64,000 bases of DNA, taken from contig NZ_VCPC01000001.1 of assembly GCF_005938225.1 (NCBI RefSeq), positions 372,001 through 436,000 on the forward strand, given 5' to 3'. The notes beneath the pieces were generated by a model. That model ran no database searches. It saw only the letters and a list, made by a program, of their open reading frames with translations, and was not told the origin of the DNA. The position numbers were made by a program, and so were the translations under genes. Source of the stretch: Arenibacterium halophilum. GTDB lineage: Bacteria > Pseudomonadota > Alphaproteobacteria > Rhodobacterales > Rhodobacteraceae. Shown one piece after another: positions 9,401 to 17,987 of this stretch. The first letter of the stretch is position 1. Every line of letters begins with the position of its first letter.

Positions 9401-9566
9401 CGGATACTCCTCCCGAGTTCATGTCCGCAGGGCCCGCAGGCCCCTCCGCACCGTGATTCGATGCGTCAAACGGCAGTGAACCGCCCCAGCGGGCCTCGCT
9501 CAACGGCGCTGTGGCGCGGTGGAAAAAATTTCAATTTTTTTAATATATAACAAATAGATAGTCGAT

Positions 9567-9595
9567 ATTTTGAACGTGAATTCCGAACACTTCAA
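9567..9595 (-). promoter_or_regulatory. Candidate sigma70-type promoter for dctPQM
   Basis: Read on the minus strand, TTGAAG (9590-9595) and CAAAAT (9567-9572) are separated by 17 bases within a strikingly AT-rich stretch (about 9527-9575) of an otherwise GC-rich window. Transcription would start near 9560. Two palindromic sites lie immediately upstream, centred at about -51 and -84. The match to consensus is modest, so the exact hexamers are uncertain; the position of the AT-rich tract is the stronger signal. Confidence 0.4.
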
Positions 9596-9602
9596 TGATC
9601 AA

Positions 9603-9620
9603 AGTGCGGATATCCGCACA
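9603..9620. promoter_or_regulatory. Palindromic activator site 1 upstream of dctP (probable DctD site)
   Basis: AGTGCGGATATCCGCACA is a near-perfect dyad: 8-base arms with one mismatch at the outer base and a 2-base centre. It shares its half-site GTGCGGA with a second dyad 33 bp away, almost exactly three helical turns, so dimers would bind on the same face of the helix. It lies between dctD and dctP, where DctD sites are expected. Confidence 0.65.
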
Positions 9621-9635
9621 TCGCCCGGCGCACAT

Positions 9636-9653
9636 TGTGCGGAAATCCGCACA
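9636..9653. promoter_or_regulatory. Palindromic activator site 2 upstream of dctP (probable DctD site)
   Basis: TGTGCGGAAATCCGCACA is a perfect dyad with 8-base arms around AA. It is the more distal of the pair relative to dctP and lies 15 bases beyond the dctD stop codon. The shared arms and the helical spacing to site 1 indicate cooperative binding by a dimeric Fis-type helix-turn-helix protein such as DctD. Binding itself is inferred. Confidence 0.68.
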
Positions 9654-9667
9654 CGCAACGCACACCC

Positions 9668-10891
9668 TCACCTGCGGAAGTCTTCGGCCCGAATGCCATA
9701 ACGCGCCAGTTTGTCGTAAAACGTCTTGCGCGGCAGCTTCAGCACCCGGGCCGTTTCAGTCGCGTTGCCGTTCTGCCGCCCCAACGCCGCCACCAACAGC
9801 GCCCGTTCAACACGGGCCAACTGCTCGACCAGACCCATCTCGGCGGCCTCACTTACCTCGCCCGGCATGCCCAGAACGAACCGCATTGCCGCGCTCATCA
9901 GCGAACGGGTATTGCCCGGCCAGCTTTGTGCCATAAGCGCCGCCAGATGCTCGGGTGAGATATCGGGCGCAACCAACCCCGACTGTTCCGCCGCCTGGGC
10001 GACATATCGACGGAACAGCACCGGAATATCCTCGGGTCGTTCCGCCAGCGACGGGACGCGCACCTGGCTGACTTCAAGCCGGTAATACAGTTCGGAATTC
10101 AGGCTGGACGGATCCAGTGAAACGGTGCTTCCCGCCATCAGCCGGACATCGCCATTGCCGGTTTCCAAGGCCTCGATCAACGCGATCTGCGTGTCTGCCG
10201 GCAGGCGGGCAACCTCGTCAAGGAACAGCGTCCCGCCCGAGGCGGCTTCCATCGCCTGCGTCAGTGCGGCCCGGTCCAGCCCGTCGGCGGCCCGCTTTTC
10301 AAACGGCCGTTGTGCGCGCGGCGAACACAGGTGGATGACTTCGGCGATTTTGGAGATGCCGCTGCCGGGCGCGCCGGTCACCAACACCTCGGTGTCGGCG
10401 CGGGCGACACGCCGGGCCTGATCGCGCAGGGCGTGTGACGCCTCCGAGATGCCAAAGATCAGCCGTGCCGCCGGGTCGCCCGATTGCGCGCGCGCCATCT
10501 CGGCCCGTGCGTCCAGCACCCGGTGACGCGCCACCAGCGCGCGTTCCAGCACGGCCACCAGGTCACCCGGCGCACAGGGCTTTTCAAGGAAATCGAAAGC
10601 CCCCCGCTCCATCGCGGCCACGGCCATGGGGATGTCGCCCTCACCGGTCAGCAGCACCACCGGAAGATCGGGGTCCACCTTGTGGGCGTAATCCAGCAGG
10701 TGGAACCCGTCGCGCCCCGGCATGCGCATGTCCGACAGGATGACACCGGGAAAGCTGCGTTGGATGTGATCCTTTGCCACAACGAACGACCCCGCCGGAA
10801 TCGCCGTCAGATCGGCCAACTCCAGCGATTGCGCCAGCGCCTCACGCACCGTTGCATCGTCATCCACCAACAGTACCGTATTGCGCATCAT
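9668..10891 (-). CDS. dctD: DctD-type response regulator with degenerate AAA+ domain (no GAFTGA loop)
   Basis: A 407-residue response regulator. It has a receiver domain (1-120) with phosphoacceptor Asp54 in ILSDMRMPG and Lys104 in FLEKP, an AAA+ region (about 145-340) and a C-terminal Fis-type helix-turn-helix (about 362-400). The AAA+ part keeps Walker B (GGTLFLDEV, 219-227) and YYRLEVSQVRVPSLAERPEDIP. Walker A reads GAPGSGIS, with isoleucine where the ATP-binding lysine belongs. The segment carrying ELFGH..GAFTGA is missing; only ~38 residues separate Walker A from Walker B instead of ~58. It therefore should not remodel sigma54 polymerase. It overlaps dctB by 4 bases (ATGA). Confidence 0.88.
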   Translation of the reverse strand: MMRNTVLLVDDDATVREALAQSLELADLTAIPAGSFVVAKDHIQRSFPGVILSDMRMPGRDGFHLLDYAHKVDPDLPVVLLTGEGDIPMAVAAMERGAFDFLEKPCAPGDLVAVLERALVARHRVLDARAEMARAQSGDPAARLIFGISEASHALRDQARRVARADTEVLVTGAPGSGISKIAEVIHLCSPRAQRPFEKRAADGLDRAALTQAMEAASGGTLFLDEVARLPADTQIALIEALETGNGDVRLMAGSTVSLDPSSLNSELYYRLEVSQVRVPSLAERPEDIPVLFRRYVAQAAEQSGLVAPDISPEHLAALMAQSWPGNTRSLMSAAMRFVLGMPGEVSEAAEMGLVEQLARVERALLVAALGRQNGNATETARVLKLPRKTFYDKLARYGIRAEDFRR

Positions 10892-12663
10892 GCCGCCGCC
10901 TCGGCGCTGTCGTCCCATCGGTCAAGCGTCACCGTGAACACCGCGCCATCGTCCAGATTTTCACCCCGTATATCGCCGCCAAAGCTCTGCACAAGGCCAT
11001 AGGAAATCGACAGCCCCAGACCCATGCCCTCGGAACTGCCGACCGCCTTGGTGGTATAAAACGGCTCAAACAGCTTTTCCGGCGCGGCGATGCCCGGGCC
11101 GTGGTCGCGCACCTTCAGGCGCACCCTGTCACCGCCGTCATCCAGCGTGATCGCGATGCGCCGCCGGTCCCCTCGGGCCATGGCATCGGCGGCGTTGGTG
11201 ATCAGGTTCACCACCACCTGCCCCAGCCGCACCTCTCCGCCGCGCACATAAACCGGCAGCGGCGGCGCATCCCATTCAAGCGTTACCGCGTCGCTGCGCA
11301 GCCGCGCTTCTGTCATTTCTATGGCGCTGGCCACAACCTGCACCAGATCGACCCGGCTGACCGGTTCGGATTCATTGCGGGCAAAGGCGCGCAGGTTGCG
11401 GATGATGCGCGCCATCCGCGCCGCCATCATCGAAATCCGCCCAAGGTTTTCGGCCACCACATCGGTGCGCCCGCGGTCCAGAAACTGGCTGCCATTGTCG
11501 GCAAAGGACCGGATCGCCATCAGCGGCTGGTTCAACTCGTGGCTGATGCCCGCGCTCATCTGGCCCAGCGCGCTCAGTTTGCCCGCCTGCACCAGATCGG
11601 CCTGCGCTTGTTTCAGCGCCGCTTCGGCCTCTTGCCGCACAATCACCTCTTCACGCAAATGGCGGTTGGCCTCGGACAGCTCTGCCGTCCGCTCGCTGAC
11701 CCGCGCTTCAAGCACCGCATTGGCCCGCGCCAGGTTGCGCCGCCGCTCGCCTGCAAGATACAGCAACGCTCCGAAGGCAAGGCAGATGCCCCCGACAGCA
11801 AAGGCCTGCAACCACGCCATCCGCCGCACCGGCGCCACATCCACCAGAACCTCTCCGCCCAGACCGAGCACCGGTAGATCGCGCGACAGGTGCAGCGCGC
11901 GTTCGGGCAGATACGGCCCCCACCCCAGATGCCAGACCTCTTGCCCGCCGATCAGGCTGACATCGAATGCACTGTCGCCGCCGGACGGCCGGCTGATCCC
12001 CACCTGCCCCGGCGCCCGCCGCCAGAACAGGAGTTCTGACCGGTTCGAAATGAACACCTCTCCCGCGCTGTCAGTGAAAAACACCGCCGGCGTATCGCCG
12101 CGCCAGCCGCGCTCGATCAGTTCGACATCGGCAACAAAGACCAGCACGCCGCTGACACCGCCGGTGTATTCAAAGGTTGGCGCGGCATAGAAATAGGCGC
12201 GATCCGTATCGGTGCCGTAAGGGCCGATCCCGGTGCCCAGCGCGCCATTCATCGCGCGCCGGAAGTACGGCGTGCCGGCGATTGATCGGGTTTCGCCCTC
12301 TGTGGCCCCCGCCATCACGCGGCCCGATGTATCGGCAAACAGAACATCGCGCGCGCCCGATTTGTCGGCAACGCGGCGCAGCACGCGGTTGGCCGCCTCG
12401 ATCCGGCCCGGGGTTGTCAGGTGTTGCAGCGCCGGGTGATCGGCCGTCATCACCGCGATTTCCTGATAGATCTGCAACTGCGAACTCAGCCGGTCGCTTG
12501 CCAGGGCCAGATCGGCCTCGGCCCGGCGAGCGAGCTGTTCCAGCGCCTGACGGTAGCCATTGTGCCATACGCCTGCCATCAGCACCCCCACCCCGAGCAG
12601 GAAGGCGGCGACAATCCGGTTGGGCCGCCGGAGTCGCGAGGGTTTCAGGGGAACACCGATCAT
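10888..12663 (-). CDS. dctB: C4-dicarboxylate sensor histidine kinase (DctB)
   Basis: A 591-residue membrane kinase. One membrane segment at about 16-33 and a second at about 283-304 bracket a ~250-residue periplasmic sensor of the double-PAS/dCache type. A coiled coil (310-362) leads to the dimerisation domain with phosphoacceptor His375 in AGISHELNQPL, then the ATPase domain with N box (NLITNAADAM), G1 (DHGPGI) and G2 (GMGLGLS). It should sense periplasmic dicarboxylate and phosphorylate DctD, whose gene it overlaps. It is the first gene of the dct transcription unit. Confidence 0.93.
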   Translation of the reverse strand: MIGVPLKPSRLRRPNRIVAAFLLGVGVLMAGVWHNGYRQALEQLARRAEADLALASDRLSSQLQIYQEIAVMTADHPALQHLTTPGRIEAANRVLRRVADKSGARDVLFADTSGRVMAGATEGETRSIAGTPYFRRAMNGALGTGIGPYGTDTDRAYFYAAPTFEYTGGVSGVLVFVADVELIERGWRGDTPAVFFTDSAGEVFISNRSELLFWRRAPGQVGISRPSGGDSAFDVSLIGGQEVWHLGWGPYLPERALHLSRDLPVLGLGGEVLVDVAPVRRMAWLQAFAVGGICLAFGALLYLAGERRRNLARANAVLEARVSERTAELSEANRHLREEVIVRQEAEAALKQAQADLVQAGKLSALGQMSAGISHELNQPLMAIRSFADNGSQFLDRGRTDVVAENLGRISMMAARMARIIRNLRAFARNESEPVSRVDLVQVVASAIEMTEARLRSDAVTLEWDAPPLPVYVRGGEVRLGQVVVNLITNAADAMARGDRRRIAITLDDGGDRVRLKVRDHGPGIAAPEKLFEPFYTTKAVGSSEGMGLGLSISYGLVQSFGGDIRGENLDDGAVFTVTLDRWDDSAEAAA

Positions 12664-12705
12664 GCCGTCAAACTAGCGCCCGCACCACCTGTACGGCAAG
12701 GCGCC

Positions 12706-13179
12706 TCAGGCGATCTGATCCAGTGGCAGCATGGTTGTGGATTTGATTTCCTCCATCGACAGCAACGCGGTGACATTATGCACCCGCACCTCGGAAATCA
12801 GCGCCTGATAGAAAGCGTCATAGGCGCGCGCATTCTTGACCCGCACCTTGAGGATATAGTCGATGTCACCGGCAAGGCGGTGCGCCTCCTGCACTTCGGG
12901 GCGGCCGCGCAGCGCCTTTAGGAAATCTGCCTGCCACTCGGCCTCGTGTTCGCTGGTGCGGATCAGCACAAAGAAACAGGCCTCGAATCCCAGCGCCTCG
13001 GCATCAAGCTGCACGGTCTGGTGGCCGATCACGCCCGCCTCGCGCAGCTTGCGGATTCGGTTCCACACCGGGGTCTTGGAACTGCCCACAGCCTTGGCAA
13101 TATCGTCCAGCGACTGGCTGGCATCGCGCTGTAGCTCGGCCAGGATTTTCCTGTCCACCTCGTCAATTCGCACCGACAT
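12706..13179 (-). CDS. Lrp/AsnC-family transcriptional regulator
   Basis: A 157-residue regulator with an N-terminal winged helix (about 5-60, including DRKILAELQRDASQSLDDIA and KTPVWNRIRKLREAGVI) and a C-terminal ligand-binding RAM domain (about 70-150). The start at 13179 is preceded by GCGGA; longer in-frame openings have no ribosome binding site. It diverges from cysG, and the intergenic region holds two small palindromes, so it is the likely local regulator of the sulfate assimilation operon. The effector, perhaps a sulfur amino acid or O-acetylserine, cannot be read from sequence. Confidence 0.87.
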   Translation of the reverse strand: MSVRIDEVDRKILAELQRDASQSLDDIAKAVGSSKTPVWNRIRKLREAGVIGHQTVQLDAEALGFEACFFVLIRTSEHEAEWQADFLKALRGRPEVQEAHRLAGDIDYILKVRVKNARAYDAFYQALISEVRVHNVTALLSMEEIKSTTMLPLDQIA

Positions 13180-13230
13180 TCCGCATTGCCCCTTCGATTT
13201 GGTCCGATTGTTCTGTGCAGCACGCCAGAT

Positions 13231-13243
13231 GGAACATATGTCC
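13231..13243. promoter_or_regulatory. Candidate operator 1 between the Lrp-type gene and cysG
   Basis: GGAACATATGTCC is a near-palindrome centred on CATATG, lying 51 bases from the Lrp-type start and 94 bases from the cysG start. Its GGAA-type half-site recurs in the second dyad 42 bases away. Lrp proteins bind several short, weakly conserved dyads, so the pair fits, but binding is an inference. Confidence 0.35.
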
Positions 13244-13273
13244 TTATTTGCCGCAGCTGGTGGCGTCAGATTG

Positions 13274-13284
13274 GGAATATTTCC
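13274..13284. promoter_or_regulatory. Candidate operator 2 between the Lrp-type gene and cysG
   Basis: GGAATATTTCC is a short dyad (GGAA, three-base centre, TTCC) next to the AT-rich stretch TATATTAAGG that is the most promoter-like part of the cysG upstream region. A regulator bound here could act directly on cysG transcription. No convincing -35/-10 pair could be fixed. Confidence 0.35.
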
Positions 13285-13336
13285 TATATTAAGGGGCAAG
13301 TCAAACCCATGCAGACCAAGGATCACGGGCCGCCAG

Positions 13337-14731
13337 ATGCAACATTTTCCAATCTTCCTGTCCTTGTCCGACCGTTCGGTTGTGCTGTCGGGTGGTGGCG
13401 CGGCGGCGCTGGCGAAACTGAGGCTGCTACTGAAGACGCCCGCCCAGATCCACGTTTATGCCCCCGACCCTGCGCCCGAGATTATTGATTGGGCCGCTCA
13501 AGGCCGGCTACACCTGCACCGCCGGGCGCTGGCCCCGGGTGACGTGACTGGCGCGGCGCTGTTCTATGCCGCCGACGAAGACGCGGCAGAGGATGAACGC
13601 ACCGCCGCCATCGCCCGGGCCGAGGGCGCGCTGGTCAACGTGGTCGACAACCTTGAGCACAGCGAATTCATCACCCCCGCCATCGTGGACCGCGACCCCG
13701 TGACCGTTGCCATCGGCACCGAGGGCGCCGCCCCCGTGCTGGCCCGTGCCATCAAGGCCGAGCTGGAGGCGAAGCTGCCCGCAACGCTGGGCCCGCTGGC
13801 GCGTCTGGGCAAGGCATTTCGCAAGGCCGCCGAGGCACTGCCGCTGGGCCGCGCGCGCCGCGATTTCTGGGCCGATTACTATTTCCGCGCCGGTCCGCGT
13901 GCGATGGCCGATGGCGGCGAAGCCGGCGTTGCACCCGCGCTGGACGATCTGCTGGCCGACCACCTGTCGCGCAAATCGCGCGCGGGGCATGTGGCCTTTG
14001 TCGGTGCGGGCCCCGGCGACCCCGAGCTGCTGACGCTGAAGGCGCGCCGCGCGCTCGATACCGCCGACGTGGTTCTGTACGACCGGCTGGTGACGCCCGG
14101 CATCCTTGAACTGGCCCGCCGCGAGGCGCTGATGATCGACGTGGGCAAGGAAGGCTTTGGCGCCTCGACCCCCCAGGAACGCATCAACGACCTGCTGGTG
14201 GAACATGGCGCGAGCGGCGCGCAGGTGGTGCGGCTGAAATCGGGCGATGCCACGGTGTTCGGCCGTCTGGACGAGGAAATCGACGCGCTGGATGGCGCGG
14301 GCATCGGCTGGCACATCGTGCCCGGCATCACCTCGGCCTCGGCCGCCGTGGCCTCGATCGGGCAAAGCCTGACGCGGCGCGGACGCAATACATCGGTCCG
14401 CCTGCTGACCGGGCATGACATGCAGGGCTTTGCCGATCACGACTGGGCCACGCTGGCCCGCCCCGGAGAGGTGGCCGCGATCTACATGGGCAAGAAATCG
14501 GCCCGCTTCATCCAGGGCCGCCTGCTGATGCATGGGGCCGACCGCGCCACGCCAGTGACGGTGGTCGAAAACGCCTCGCGCCCCGATCAGCGCATTGTCT
14601 CCAGCACGCTGGCCACACTGCCGGCCGACCTGGCCGCCGCCGATCTGACCGGCCCCGCGCTGACCTTTTACGGACTGGCCCCTCGCGCCGCCAGCCATCA
14701 CCTGTCTGACTTGCACAAGGAACTTGCCTGA
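13337..14731 (+). CDS. cysG: Siroheme synthase (trifunctional CysG)
   Basis: A 464-residue fusion. Its N-terminal part (1-~200) is the precorrin-2 dehydrogenase/ferrochelatase half. Its C-terminal part (about 215-455) is uroporphyrinogen III methyltransferase with FVGAGPGDPELLTLKA, VVLYDRLV and the SAM-binding VPGITSASA. It makes siroheme, the cofactor of the sulfite reductase two genes downstream. The N-terminal NAD motif reads LSGGGAAALAKLRLLL; the G-x-G-x-x-A core is present. The start MQHFPIF at 13337 matches the usual N-terminus. It leads the sulfate assimilation operon, and its stop shares a base with the next start. Confidence 0.92.
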   Translation: MQHFPIFLSLSDRSVVLSGGGAAALAKLRLLLKTPAQIHVYAPDPAPEIIDWAAQGRLHLHRRALAPGDVTGAALFYAADEDAAEDERTAAIARAEGALVNVVDNLEHSEFITPAIVDRDPVTVAIGTEGAAPVLARAIKAELEAKLPATLGPLARLGKAFRKAAEALPLGRARRDFWADYYFRAGPRAMADGGEAGVAPALDDLLADHLSRKSRAGHVAFVGAGPGDPELLTLKARRALDTADVVLYDRLVTPGILELARREALMIDVGKEGFGASTPQERINDLLVEHGASGAQVVRLKSGDATVFGRLDEEIDALDGAGIGWHIVPGITSASAAVASIGQSLTRRGRNTSVRLLTGHDMQGFADHDWATLARPGEVAAIYMGKKSARFIQGRLLMHGADRATPVTVVENASRPDQRIVSSTLATLPADLAAADLTGPALTFYGLAPRAASHHLSDLHKELA

Positions 14732-15042
14732 TGCCCCGCGCCTTCACCCCCAAGGTCGTCACCGCCAACCACCTGCTGGAAGGCGACGTGATCTATCAGA
14801 CCGCCGACAACCAATGGTCGCGCTACCTGAGCGAGGCCGAAGTTCTGCGCGAGGAAGATCCCGCGAAGCAGCGCCTGTCCTTTGCGGAACAGCAGGCGGG
14901 CGAAATCGTCGGCGCCTATCTGGCCGATGTGAAGGTCGGCCCCGAAGGACCCAAACCCGTGCACTTTCGCGAAGATTTCCGCATGACCGGCCCGTCGAAC
15001 TACAACCACGGCAAACAGGCCGATCTTGAAAAAGCCTCCTGA
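14731..15042 (+). CDS. DUF2849 protein of the sulfite reductase operon
   Basis: A 103-residue soluble protein (MPRAFTPKVVTANHLLEGDVIY) of the DUF2849 family, whose members lie between cysG and the sulfite reductase gene in many alphaproteobacteria. It overlaps cysG by one base (TGATG) and precedes cysI by 48 bases. There are no cysteines, membrane segments or recognised catalytic motifs. The constant position suggests a helper role in siroheme delivery or in sulfite reductase assembly or electron supply. This is inference from context. Confidence 0.75.
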   Translation: MPRAFTPKVVTANHLLEGDVIYQTADNQWSRYLSEAEVLREEDPAKQRLSFAEQQAGEIVGAYLADVKVGPEGPKPVHFREDFRMTGPSNYNHGKQADLEKAS

Positions 15043-15090
15043 AGGCGCAGCCAGACACCAATCGCCCCACCGGGGGCCGAGGACTAGCAG

Positions 15091-16755
15091 ATGTACCAAT
15101 ACAACGACTTCGACACCGAATTCCTGGCCCAGCGCAACGCCCAGTTCCGCGCGCAGGTCGAGCGCCGCATCGACGGCTCGCTGACCGAGGATGAATTCAA
15201 GCCGCTGCGCCTGATGAACGGTGTCTACCTTCAGCTGCACGCCTACATGCTGCGCGTGGCGATCCCCTATGGCACGCTGAATTCGGCGCAGATGCGCCAG
15301 CTCGCCCTTCTGGCCGAAAAGTGGGACAAGGGCTATGGCCACTTCACCACGCGCCAGAACATTCAGTACAACTGGCCGAAGCTGCGCGACATTCCCGACA
15401 TGCTGGACGCGCTGGGAGAGGTTGGCCTGCACGCCATCCAGACCAGCGGCAACACCATCCGCAACGTGACCTCGGACCATTTCGCAGGCGCCACGGCGGA
15501 CGAGGTCGAAGACCCCCGCCCGCTGGCCGAGCTGCTGCGCCAATGGTCCACTGACCACCCCGAATTCCAGTTTCTGGGCCGCAAGTTCAAGATTGCCGTG
15601 ATTGCCTCGGAACAGGACCGCGCCGTGATCCGCGCCCATGACATCGGCCTGCGCATCCTGCGCCGGGATGGCGACACCGGCGTTCAGGTGATCGTGGGCG
15701 GTGGCCTTGGCCGCACGCCGATGATCGGCAAGGTCATTGCCGAGTTCCTGCCCAAGGCCGACCTGCTGCCCTATCTCGAGGCGATCCTGTCGGTCTACAA
15801 CCGCATCGGGCGACGCGACAACAAGTACAAGGCCCGCATCAAGATCACCGTGCATGAAAACGGCATCGACACGATCCGCGAAGAGGTCGAGAAGGAATTC
15901 ATCGAACGGCGCAAGGCGTTTTCCGGCGTCGACCAGAAAATTCTGGCCCAGATCGAGACGATGTTCGCCGCCCCCGCCTTCCGCCGCGCGCCGGTCGAGC
16001 CCTTTGACGCCGCCTATGCCAGCGACCCGCTGTTCCGGTCCTGGGCCGATACCAACCTGACCGCCCACAAGGCGCCGGGCTATGCCATCGTGTCGATCAG
16101 CCTCAAGGCGCACGGCAAGACGCCGGGCGATGCCACGGCTGACCAGATGCGCGTGATGGCGGACCTTGCCGCAGAGTTCGGCCACGACGAGCTGCGCATC
16201 AGCCACGAACAGAACGTGATCCTGCCGCATGTGCACAAATCCGACCTGCCCGCGCTCTACGCACGGCTGCGCGCCAACGGGCTTGGCACCGCGAATATCG
16301 GGTTGATTTCCGATATCATCGCCTGCCCCGGCATGGATTACTGCGCGCTGGCCACGGCCCGTTCGATCCCGATCGCGCAGGACATCGCGACCCGCTTTGA
16401 CGAGTTGAAGCTGGAGCATGACATCGGCGAGCTGAAGCTGAAGATCTCGGGCTGCATCAACGCCTGCGGCCATCACCACGTGGGCCATATCGGCATCCTC
16501 GGGCTGGACCGCGCGGGCGTGGAAAACTACCAGATCACGCTGGGCGGCGATGCCACCGAAACGGCGGCCATCGGCGAACGGGCGGGCCCCGGGTTTTCGG
16601 CGGACGACATCGTTCCGGCCATCGAACGGCTGGTGCTGGGGTATCTCGATCTGCGCGCCAGCCCAGAAGAAACCTTTCTTCAGTCATATCGACGCCTGGG
16701 TGCCGCGCCATTCAAGGCGGCGCTGTATCCCGAGGCCAGAGCCAATGCCGCTTGA
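15091..16755 (+). CDS. cysI: Assimilatory sulfite reductase hemoprotein (nitrite/sulfite reductase family)
   Basis: A 554-residue siroheme/[4Fe-4S] reductase with two ferredoxin-like half domains. The cluster ligands are all present: Cys412 and Cys418 in CPGMDYC, and Cys455 and Cys459 in CINAC. The siroheme-binding HTTRQN and TSGNTIRNV stretches are also visible. It reduces sulfite to sulfide with six electrons. No CysJ flavoprotein is encoded; the flavoprotein reductase at the end of the operon is the likely electron source. CysH and the other operon members argue for sulfite rather than nitrite as substrate. Confidence 0.92.
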   Translation: MYQYNDFDTEFLAQRNAQFRAQVERRIDGSLTEDEFKPLRLMNGVYLQLHAYMLRVAIPYGTLNSAQMRQLALLAEKWDKGYGHFTTRQNIQYNWPKLRDIPDMLDALGEVGLHAIQTSGNTIRNVTSDHFAGATADEVEDPRPLAELLRQWSTDHPEFQFLGRKFKIAVIASEQDRAVIRAHDIGLRILRRDGDTGVQVIVGGGLGRTPMIGKVIAEFLPKADLLPYLEAILSVYNRIGRRDNKYKARIKITVHENGIDTIREEVEKEFIERRKAFSGVDQKILAQIETMFAAPAFRRAPVEPFDAAYASDPLFRSWADTNLTAHKAPGYAIVSISLKAHGKTPGDATADQMRVMADLAAEFGHDELRISHEQNVILPHVHKSDLPALYARLRANGLGTANIGLISDIIACPGMDYCALATARSIPIAQDIATRFDELKLEHDIGELKLKISGCINACGHHHVGHIGILGLDRAGVENYQITLGGDATETAAIGERAGPGFSADDIVPAIERLVLGYLDLRASPEETFLQSYRRLGAAPFKAALYPEARANAA

Positions 16756-17521
16756 CCGGAAACCAGATATGCCCCCCCTTCAAGAGGCCGTACAGGCGGC
16801 CGATGACGCGGCGCTGCGCCAGCGCGTCGCCACGCTGAACGACCGGTGGCGCCACCACAGCGCCACCGACGTGATGCGCGCCGCGCTTAGGGATACCGGC
16901 AAGATCGCGCTGGTGTCGAGCTTTGGCGCCGAATCCGTCGTGCTGCTGCACATGGCCGCCGTGATCGAGCGCAACGTGCCGGTGCTGTTCATCGACACGG
17001 AAATGCTGTTCACTGAAACGCTGGTCTATCAGACCGAGGTAAGCGAACGGCTGGGCCTGACCAACCTGCGGGTGATCCGCGCCGCCGACATCGCGGCCGA
17101 GGATCCCGACAACACGTTGCACCTGCGCGACACCGACGCCTGCTGCGACCTGCGCAAGACCCGGCCGCTGAACGCCGCGCTGGCGGAATTCGACGGCTGG
17201 ATCACCGGGCGCAAGCGGTTCCAGTCGGGCACCCGCGCCGCGCTGGACTTCTTCGAGGTCGAGGACGGCACAGGCCGGATCAAGGTCAACCCGCTGGCGC
17301 ATTGGGCGCCCGAGGACGTGCGCAGCTATATGGAAGAAAACCGCCTGCCCCGGCATCCGCTGGTGGCCAAGGGTTATCCCAGCATCGGCTGCGCGCCTTG
17401 CACATCGCCCGTCAAACCGGGCGAGGATCCGCGCGCCGGACGCTGGCGCGATCAGAACAAGGACGAATGTGGCATCCACTTCGTAAACGGCAAGATGGTA
17501 CGCCTGGGGGCAGGACAATGA
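16745..17521 (+). CDS. cysH: Adenylyl-sulfate (APS) reductase, thioredoxin-dependent, Fe-S type
   Basis: A 258-residue CysH. It has both cysteine pairs that bind a [4Fe-4S] cluster, Cys133-Cys134 in CCDLRKTRPL and Cys216/Cys219 in IGCAPC, and the catalytic Cys242 in ECGIHF. These features mark the bacterial APS-reducing branch (EC 1.8.4.10) rather than the cluster-free E. coli PAPS reductase. It yields sulfite for CysI, so no APS kinase step is required. The start ATG overlaps the cysI stop by 11 bases; a later ATG (16769) is possible. Confidence 0.9.
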   Translation: MPLDRKPDMPPLQEAVQAADDAALRQRVATLNDRWRHHSATDVMRAALRDTGKIALVSSFGAESVVLLHMAAVIERNVPVLFIDTEMLFTETLVYQTEVSERLGLTNLRVIRAADIAAEDPDNTLHLRDTDACCDLRKTRPLNAALAEFDGWITGRKRFQSGTRAALDFFEVEDGTGRIKVNPLAHWAPEDVRSYMEENRLPRHPLVAKGYPSIGCAPCTSPVKPGEDPRAGRWRDQNKDECGIHFVNGKMVRLGAGQ

Positions 17522-17919
17522 CAGTTATCGTAATCGACACCGGCTTTACATCCGACGACTTCACCGGCAGCTACGGCACGCCCGAAGACACCGGCGCAAC
17601 CGCGCTTGATCTGGCATCCGACACCGATCCGGGCACGCTGGCCGACCGGCTGGACGGCGTGAGCATGATTCGCGTGCAATTCCCAAGTTCCGCCGACGGG
17701 CGCGGATTTTCCATTGCCCGCCGCCTGCGGCTGATGGGCTATGGCGGGCGCCTGCGCGCCGCCGGTCACGTTCTGGCCGACCAATACGCGATGGCGCGCC
17801 GGTCCGGGTTCGACGAGGTCGAAATCGACGACACGCTGGCCGCGCGCCAGCCCGAAGACCAGTGGCTGGCCCGCGCAAAATGGGAACAGGGCGACTATCA
17901 GGCGCGGCTGCGCGGCTGA
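17518..17919 (+). CDS. DUF934 protein of the sulfate assimilation operon
   Basis: A 133-residue DUF934 protein, overlapping cysH by 4 bases (ATGA). The conserved core near residues 55-90 reads IRVQFPSSADGRGFSIARRL then GYGGRLRAAGHVLADQY. Family members occur next to cysI or cysH across proteobacteria and are often labelled as oxidoreductase subunits without proof. The strict linkage suggests a role with sulfite reductase. No cofactor-binding motif can be seen. Confidence 0.78.
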   Translation: MTVIVIDTGFTSDDFTGSYGTPEDTGATALDLASDTDPGTLADRLDGVSMIRVQFPSSADGRGFSIARRLRLMGYGGRLRAAGHVLADQYAMARRSGFDEVEIDDTLAARQPEDQWLARAKWEQGDYQARLRG

Positions 17920-17987
17920 TCGCCCCCTTTCAATCCAACCCTTCCCGCTTTATTGGCAAGAGGCCGGCGCCTGCGCCGGATCGATTC

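Noticed and set aside
9473-9487. A -24/-12-like GG-N10-GC (minus strand) between dctP and the palindromes
   Set aside because: Only the GG and GC dinucleotides and a few flanking bases match the sigma54 consensus, and the local DctD lacks the GAFTGA loop needed to activate sigma54.
14698-16488. A minus-strand open frame (about 596 codons) opposite DUF2849 and cysI
   Set aside because: The coding signal belongs entirely to cysI on the other strand, whose Fe-S ligands and siroheme motifs are intact.
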